Assembly: GCA_018676275.1 (NCBI GenBank)
Contig: JABHFC010000357.1
Coordinates: 1 to 8,077, forward strand
Origin: Gammaproteobacteria bacterium
GTDB lineage: Bacteria > Pseudomonadota > Gammaproteobacteria > Eutrophobiales > Eutrophobiaceae
Reading direction: 5' to 3'
DNA length: 8,077 nt
Shown piece after piece: positions 5,419-8,077 of the stretch. The position numbers and the translations under genes were made by a program. Numbering within the stretch: position 1 is the stretch's first letter; each line of letters opens with the position of its first letter. The notes beneath the pieces are model-generated. The model was not told the DNA's origin. It saw only the letters and a list, made by a program, of their open reading frames with translations, and did no database searches.

Positions 5419-6781
5419 AAATAAAAAGTCCAAAACCAATAAAGATAAATGAAGCAATGACCGCAGCAATCAGGGCATAGGGCAATTGTGTCAGTGCATG
5501 CTCCATCACGCTTATCCCGCTGCTCTGCGCAGATAAGACTGTCGCATCACCATAGAAACAGGCATGACTACCGAAGGAGCTGGCAGATAATAGTGCACCA
5601 ACAACAAGCGGTGTTGGCGTACCAATGGCCGCGGCCAGAGGCATAATAATAGGAATAGCTATCGCGAATACACCCCAGGATGAACCTGTCGCAAAAGCAA
5701 TTAGCGCCATACTCCAGAAAGTAACCAATGGTAAAAATACCGGTGACATCAATGGCTTCACTGATTCAATGATAAATTGAGGCAAGCCAAGCTGGTCATT
5801 GACCTCTTTAAACATGAATGCGACAACTACTATCGCCAATGGCGGTAGCATAATCTTGAAACCATCCATAACACTATCCAATGCCTGGTGCATGTTGAGT
5901 AATTTGAGCCAGACAAACATTGGAATACTAACTGCGAGAGTAGCCATAATCCCTTTAAGCAAATCGATTTCAAAATAGAATGAAAAAGCAATGAGACTAA
6001 ATAACGGCAACAGAAAAACCCACAGATTTGTTCTGCTTCTCGCCTGTTCAGTCATACCTTTGTCAGCATCCTCAATATACTGCACAGGCTCCATTGCAAA
6101 AATCCCTTCCTGTGCTTTTGATTCTGCAACTTTCATCAAGCCAATCAGCGGGAATTTTCCACACGCAACCAGAGGTACCATAAGAATGGCGACAAAGGGA
6201 TAAGCCATATACGGAATACCCGAGATATACATCATCATGCCCTCCCCGGTTTTAGCAACATTTGTCGCTTCCAGAACACCTGCAAAAAATACTGCCCAGG
6301 TGGAAATCGGTACAATGACACAGGTAGGCGCTGCAGTAGAATCCACAACATAGGACAACATGGCTCTGGACACCTTGTACTTGTCCGTCACTTTTTTCAT
6401 GGATGAACCAATGGCGATGGCATTCAGATAATCATCAATGAAAATAACCATGCCAAGGAACCATGTGACCAATAAAGATTTGTTCCGACTGTTAGCTTTG
6501 GCAGCCATACTTACTGCAAAAGCGCTGGCGCCACCTGTTCGGATCAAAAGATAAATGAGACTACCCATTAAACCGCAGACCATTATTACCCAGCCAATGG
6601 TTTCATCCTGCATTACTGCCAGGTTTATTTCAGCAAGATTTCCAATAATATTATCAGGGGTGTGAATACAAATACCGACAACGACTCCGGCGAGCAAAGC
6701 CGCAATAGGACGATGTGAAATTACGGCTATTATAATAACGACAACCGTGGGGATCAGACTAATGGCACCGTAATTTTCCAT
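5417..6781 (-). CDS. NhaC-family Na+/H+ antiporter
   Basis: 454 residues, very hydrophobic, with roughly ten or more membrane-spanning segments and no cleavable signal peptide: an inner-membrane transporter. The NhaC-family pattern is visible as VIFIDDYLNAIAIGSSM (112-128, with paired Asp116-Asp117 in a membrane segment), YVVDSTAAPTCVIVPIS (144-160), ATGSSWGVFAIAIPI (364-378) and HACFYGDATVLSAQSSG (406-422). In this superfamily, charged residues within broken helices carry ion binding. Expected role: Na+ efflux in exchange for H+, for sodium or pH homeostasis. NhaC relatives exchanging organic acids or amino acids exist, so the substrate is not certain. The start ATG at 6779-6781 is preceded by the Shine-Dalgarno-like GAAAGG (6786-6791, 4-nt spacing). 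It is first gene of a two-gene unit with the flavoprotein and is divergent from the prenyltransferase gene. Confidence 0.92.
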   Translation of the reverse strand: MENYGAISLIPTVVVIIIAVISHRPIAALLAGVVVGICIHTPDNIIGNLAEINLAVMQDETIGWVIMVCGLMGSLIYLLIRTGGASAFAVSMAAKANSRNKSLLVTWFLGMVIFIDDYLNAIAIGSSMKKVTDKYKVSRAMLSYVVDSTAAPTCVIVPISTWAVFFAGVLEATNVAKTGEGMMMYISGIPYMAYPFVAILMVPLVACGKFPLIGLMKVAESKAQEGIFAMEPVQYIEDADKGMTEQARSRTNLWVFLLPLFSLIAFSFYFEIDLLKGIMATLAVSIPMFVWLKLLNMHQALDSVMDGFKIMLPPLAIVVVAFMFKEVNDQLGLPQFIIESVKPLMSPVFLPLVTFWSMALIAFATGSSWGVFAIAIPIIMPLAAAIGTPTPLVVGALLSASSFGSHACFYGDATVLSAQSSGISVMEHALTQLPYALIAAVIASFIFIGFGLFI

Positions 6782-6926
6782 AGCACCTTTCTAATTTTGG
6801 GCAGAATTTTGCAGATATTTTCAACATAAGCATAATATATAATCAGGCAATATCTTCATTATTTGTGCTGAGTTATAGTAAACGCTCGACAATTATAATA
6901 CTGCTTTCAAATACATACTCTGAAAA
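6782..6926. promoter_or_regulatory. Divergent promoter region between antiporter and prenyltransferase genes
   Basis: This 145-bp AT-rich spacer must hold the promoters of both units. Rightward, an exact TATAAT -10 hexamer lies at 6894-6899, 27 bp before the prenyltransferase ATG, but I see no good -35 at 16-18 bp. Leftward, a weak pair on the minus strand reads TTGCCT (6845-6850), a 16-bp spacer, then TATGTT (6823-6828). The leftward pair is speculative. No operator palindrome is evident. Confidence 0.45.
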
Positions 6927-7829
6927 ATGATATTAATAAAACATATACTGACAGTAATCAAAAGCACTAGACCACCCTTCCTGGTGCTTTCTCCGGTATG
7001 CATTTTTCTCGGTTATTCCAGCGCTATTCTATCGGGTTCTGATCCTGAACAATACCTGATAATTACAGTTTTTGTTGGCGCCCTTTGCGCTCATATAAGT
7101 GTTAATACCTTTAATGAATACCTGGATTTCAAAAGTGGTCTGGACAATATAACGGAGAAAACACCGTTTAGTGGGGGAAGTGGCGCTTTGCCGGAAGATC
7201 CGCAGATGGCCGCTTCAGTATTAGCTGTAGCTATAGTCTGCATAATAATAACTCTGATACTCGGCATTTATTTTATATACCTGCGAGGTATGTCACTCCT
7301 GCTACTTCTGACAGTTGGTGTGTCCATTATTCTTGCCTATACCAGATGGCTGAATAAATACCCCTTTTTATGTTTGATCGCTCCAGGCTTAAGTTTTGGA
7401 CCATTATTTGTTGTCGGTTCACATGTTGTTCTTGCTGGCAGCTATGACCTGACTAACTTTTATGTTTCTTTAGTGCCTTTTTTATTGATTTCTAATCTCC
7501 TTTTACTTAACCAGTACCCAGATATAGAAGCTGATCAAAGTATTGGCCGTAATCATTTCCCAATTGCATATGGTATTAAAAAAAGTAATCTAGTCTACAT
7601 AGGCATGACGAGTCTGGCTGCCGTGATCGTTATATTTGGTGTTTCAACTTCTTTATTACCCGAAACATGCCTGTTTTGTTTATTACCAATGCTAGTGGTC
7701 ATACCAGTCATATATGGGATCACAAAATATGCTGACGATACTCAAAAACTAATTCCCTACCTTGGCATGAATGTCTTTGTAGCACTATCGACGCCACTGA
7801 CCCTGGGCATATCTATACTGATTTACTGA
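6927..7829 (+). CDS. UbiA-superfamily prenyltransferase (MenA-like)
   Basis: 300 residues with about eight or nine membrane helices, typical of the family and located in the inner membrane. The first Asp-rich motif reads NEYLDFKSGLD (63-73), the N-E/D-Y-x-D-Y/F-x-x-G-x-D form of MenA, followed by GGSGALP (83-89). The second motif is NQYPDIEADQSIGR (195-208; Asp199 and Asp203). These acidic motifs bind the Mg-diphosphate of a polyprenyl donor. Expected reaction: transfer of a polyprenyl chain to an aromatic or other lipid acceptor. In MenA the acceptor is 1,4-dihydroxy-2-naphthoate for menaquinone, but no other menaquinone gene is nearby, so the acceptor here is unknown. The start ATG at 6927 has no clear Shine-Dalgarno. 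Upstream in-frame alternatives were not supported, since the family motif RPPF (15-18) already lies near the N-terminus. It is divergent from the antiporter gene and 92 bp ahead of the macro-domain gene. Confidence 0.9.
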   Translation: MILIKHILTVIKSTRPPFLVLSPVCIFLGYSSAILSGSDPEQYLIITVFVGALCAHISVNTFNEYLDFKSGLDNITEKTPFSGGSGALPEDPQMAASVLAVAIVCIIITLILGIYFIYLRGMSLLLLLTVGVSIILAYTRWLNKYPFLCLIAPGLSFGPLFVVGSHVVLAGSYDLTNFYVSLVPFLLISNLLLLNQYPDIEADQSIGRNHFPIAYGIKKSNLVYIGMTSLAAVIVIFGVSTSLLPETCLFCLLPMLVVIPVIYGITKYADDTQKLIPYLGMNVFVALSTPLTLGISILIY

Positions 7830-7908
7830 ATAAAACTTGTTTTTGATCAAATTCATTTTCTCTCCCAATGTGTATCCTATTTTTATTCAAATTTTGAAAT
7901 ATACAAAT

Positions 7909-7913
7909 GGAGG
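7909..7913 (+). promoter_or_regulatory. Strong ribosome binding site of the last gene
   Basis: GGAGG lies 8 bases before the ATG at 7922 and fixes that start. It is the best Shine-Dalgarno in the window, suggesting efficient translation of the downstream gene. Confidence 0.8.
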
Positions 7914-7921
7914 ACAAAAAT

Positions 7922-8077
7922 ATGATCCATGAAGTTGAGGGCGATATTCTACTCACTGGTGCGCAGGTAATCGCACACGGACTGGCTGCAAATGACCCGA
8001 TGAACCAGGGTCTGGCCCTAGCATTACATGAACGCTATCCTTCTATGCACAAGGATTTTCATCATTGGTGCCATCAG
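7922..8077 (+). CDS. Macro-domain-like protein, N-terminal fragment (continues right of window)
   Basis: The frame is open from the ATG at 7922 to the window end (52 codons). The segment VEGDILLTGAQVIAHGLAANDPMNQGLALALHER shape is that of macro (ADP-ribose-binding) domains: GDIL at the first strand, then QVIAHG in place of the usual VNAAN-type loop, then the glycine-containing loop before a helix. It continues with HKDFHHWCHQ. Family knowledge: macro domains bind ADP-ribose and many hydrolyse ADP-ribosyl modifications or O-acetyl-ADP-ribose in the cytoplasm. This subgroup, with AHG in place of the catalytic-type Asn loop, is mostly known from small uncharacterised bacterial proteins, so activity is uncertain. 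It has its own strong Shine-Dalgarno, and the 92-bp gap after the prenyltransferase gene allows either co-transcription or its own promoter. The C-terminal part is outside the window. Confidence 0.72.
   Translation, partial: MIHEVEGDILLTGAQVIAHGLAANDPMNQGLALALHERYPSMHKDFHHWCHQ

Noticed and set aside
7843..7878. Promoter TTGATC ... TATCCT before the macro-domain gene
   Set aside because: The spacing is 24 bp, too long for a sigma-70 promoter, and no better -35 is present.

Overview
The window looks like chromosomal DNA of a moderately AT-rich gammaproteobacterium. This is inferred from the protein families, the base composition and the repeat family; no rRNA or other marker gene is present to fix the taxon. 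It holds eight convincing genes (two cut by the window edges), one doubtful small ORF, and a compact cluster of short palindromic repeats. I see no tRNA, rRNA, CRISPR array, intact insertion sequence or phage gene.

Layout. (1) Positions 1-1892, minus strand: the N-terminal ~630 residues of a large multidomain enzyme. A complete ketosynthase (KS) with a Cys190/His324/His363 triad is followed at once by a second KS-like domain that looks like the chain-length factor (CLF) of PfaC-type polyunsaturated fatty acid synthases. The rest, and probably the rest of a Pfa-like lipid or polyketide locus, lies left of the window. (2) Positions 1893-2518: a repeat-rich spacer with five copies of a 14-bp core (GGGGACAGACCACG), four of them in two large inverted repeats. 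The fifth copy supplies the only obvious start codon of a 98-codon ORF that resembles the C-terminal domain of ribosomal protein L7/L12 and may be damaged. (3) Positions 2519-4781, plus strand: a tight three-gene unit encoding a glutathione S-transferase-like protein, a classical short-chain dehydrogenase and a soluble PP2C-type protein phosphatase. (4) Positions 4818-6781, minus strand, converging on that unit: an NhaC-family Na+/H+ antiporter followed 8 bp later by a PPOX-type FMN flavoprotein whose ribosome binding site overlaps the antiporter stop codon. (5) Positions 6927 to the end, plus strand: a MenA-like UbiA-superfamily prenyltransferase, then the start of a macro-domain-like protein cut by the window end.

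How they may work together. The KS-CLF gene and the GST-SDR-PP2C unit are divergent across the repeat-rich spacer. The SDR and GST could belong to the same secondary-lipid pathway, but nothing in the sequence proves it. The NhaC-flavoprotein pair, the prenyltransferase and the macro-domain gene look like independent accessory or housekeeping functions. The points most worth following up are the Pfa-like synthase at the left edge, the repeat cluster with its embedded L7/L12-like ORF, and the unusual GST-SDR-phosphatase grouping.
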